Assembly (NCBI GenBank): GCA_002803225.1
Contig: NXFV01000302.1
Coordinates: 1-43,050, forward strand
Direction: 5' to 3'
From: Gamarada debralockiae
Lineage: Eukaryota; Ascomycota; Leotiomycetes; Helotiales; Hyphodiscaceae
DNA: 43,050 bases
Of the stretch, positions 42,188 to 43,050 are shown piece after piece (within the stretch, counting starts at the first letter, position 1; each line of letters starts with the position of its first letter). A program made the translations under genes and the position numbers. The notes under the pieces are model-generated. The model did not search any database and was not told the DNA's origin. It saw only the letters and a program-made list of their open reading frames with translations.

Positions 42188-42469
42188 TTATTTCGGATGA
42201 GGTCCATGGAACTGGATGTCTGGCTCCATCACTGTTGCAGGAGGGGTGAATTGCCAAGCGCTTCCGTACAGCCTTTCGACTACGAATCCCATGTAGGTCA
42301 TTGTAAAGATAAGATCTTGCCAAGGAACCTTGCCAGGCTGGTCAGAATGCTTTGTGGTATAAAAGACAGTTGAGAAGACTTTAAAGGTTCGTCGGCAGAA
42401 AACTATTGGGGGGAAGGGGGTGTCTAAGTGGCTGTTCCTGCCTCGGGTATTGACAAGGTGTACGTTCAA
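42063..42469 (-). pseudogene. C-terminal fragment of a fungus-specific protein of unknown function
   Basis: The minus-strand frame reads RRTFKVFSTVFYT, then PGKVPWQDLIFTMTYMGF, YGSAWQFTPP and FHGPHPK (42469-42188). A one-base shift then gives EIKIPFQTERVIGKRLSRTY. This order (FKVF-x-LF, PG-x-x-PW-x-DF, GF-x-x-x-x-x-GSAW-F, FH-PHP, KIP, RRIGRRL) is one I recall from the C-terminus of many fungal proteins of unknown function; no catalytic role is known to me. No N-terminal part is present upstream, where repeats begin at about 42470, so it is a truncated and frameshifted relic. Confidence 0.6.
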
Positions 42470-42477
42470 CCATAGTA

Positions 42478-42560
42478 GAGAAAAGCGGACCCATAGTAGA
42501 GAATCACGCTAGGAATTTAGCTCACCTATAGTAGAGAATTGCACTAGTGGGCGCTATGTA
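42478..42560. repeat. Degenerate tandem repeat, CATAGTAGAGAA unit
   Basis: C(C/T)ATAGTAGAGAA occurs at about 42472, 42491 and 42525, each followed by a short variable stretch, and a related GCGTAGAGAAACGCGCT lies at 43004-43020 next to the poly(A) end. It may be the end of an unidentified transposon. Confidence 0.5.
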
Positions 42561-42734
42561 CAAACTACGCATACGCTAGGCGCGTGTTGCGATCACGAAC
42601 GCGTCGATATCGAACGCGTTTGTCTTTCACGAATTTAACTTATAATCTTATACAATTCAGATACTCTCTTCTCTGTTTAACTTTAATTTCGTTCGAAAAC
42701 ATTGCCTCACTAACTCCTACGGCCCTGCTATAAC

Positions 42735-42970
42735 ATGCAACACGTATGCTGAGCATATGCTCTATATATGCTTAAGTCTGCAGCATATGCTCAGTATATG
42801 CTCAACCTATACTTAACATATGCTTACAATAAACTGTCGTGTCCGACGCCTATCTCCTCAAGGGGGGGATCCCTTCGAGCCCCTTCGGGTCAGGGAGCCC
42901 CTACCCCCCCTTTCGTCGGGCTTAAGGGCGGTCTTTTCATAATCTAAGTGGTACTTATATAGGGCATATG
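42735..42970. repeat. Clustered AGCATATGCT-like palindromes
   Basis: The palindromic core GCATATGCT or close variants recur about five to six times between 42750 and 42975 (for example GAGCATATGCTC, CAGCATATGCTCAGTATATG, GGCATATGCTC). Such iterated short motifs are common in subterminal regions of DNA transposons. Confidence 0.6.
42860..42912. repeat. G7/C7 hairpin, second copy of the motif
   Basis: AAGGGGGGG (42860-42868) and CCCCCCCTT (42904-42912) pair perfectly, enclosing an inner TCCCT/AGGGA pairing and the sequence CCCTTCGAGCCCCTTCGGG. The design resembles the hairpin at 25791-25831. Confidence 0.65.
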
Positions 42971-43018
42971 CTCAAAATATATACGTAGTCAAAAGCTCCG
43001 TCAGCGTAGAGAAACGCG

Positions 43019-43020
<2 letters not shown>

Positions 43021-43050
<30 letters not shown>
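43021..43050. repeat. Poly(A) run at window end
   Basis: A run of 30 A ends the window. It may be the tail of a retroposed element (it directly follows GAAACGCGCT) or an assembly edge. Confidence 0.8.

Overview
This window is nuclear DNA of a filamentous ascomycete (Pezizomycotina). Most genes have several short introns of about 45-115 nt with GT donors, CTRAY-like branch points and (C/T)AG acceptors. The protein families are typical of that group: Zn2Cys6 regulators, RTA1-like, NmrA-like, 2EXR, DUF6594, LURP-one-related and F-box proteins. I cannot place it below subphylum from sequence alone; a Leotiomycetes-like fungus is a guess.

Layout. 1-2.2 kb is a repeat-rich, AT-rich flank starting with a 9-bp microsatellite and holding a 360-bp Tc1/pogo-type MITE. 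2.2-5.6 kb holds a secreted class 3 lipase/feruloyl esterase-like gene with a decayed Tc1/mariner transposon apparently in its first intron, followed by a decayed DUF6594 gene. 5.9-9.3 kb is a 4-exon F-box gene (minus). 9.8-11.5 kb is a dead MFS transporter (minus). 12.4-16 kb holds an intact RTA1-like membrane protein (minus) divergent from an intact Zn2Cys6 regulator (plus). 16.4-24.2 kb is a gene graveyard: three relics of the 2EXR family, a fold-back element, a solo-LTR-like block, a pogo-like MITE, and a pyridoxal-reductase-like aldo-keto reductase gene cut in two by a 2.27-kb block that carries an intact, GC-rich F-box gene. 24.8-25.4 kb is a broken LURP-one-related gene. 27-37.6 kb is mostly healthy: class II aldolase-like protein, alpha/beta hydrolase, the tRNA m5C methyltransferase Trm4/Ncl1, an 8-exon aldehyde dehydrogenase, then an NmrA-like gene with two lesions. 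37.7-39.6 kb is a second intact Zn2Cys6 regulator, convergent with the NmrA gene. 39.6-43.05 kb is weakly coding or decayed sequence ending in repeats and a poly(A) run.

How it fits together. I see no pathway-level cluster: there is no polyketide, peptide or terpene synthase, and the enzymes do not share an obvious substrate. The window is best read as housekeeping genes (Trm4, ALDH) and intact regulators set among dispensable genes being lost through transposon insertion, single-base frameshifts and C:G-to-T:A type stops. The most unusual object is the intact F-box gene block inside the aldo-keto reductase gene. Coding models were joined by hand from reading-frame continuity, splice signals and remembered family patterns; no searches were run.
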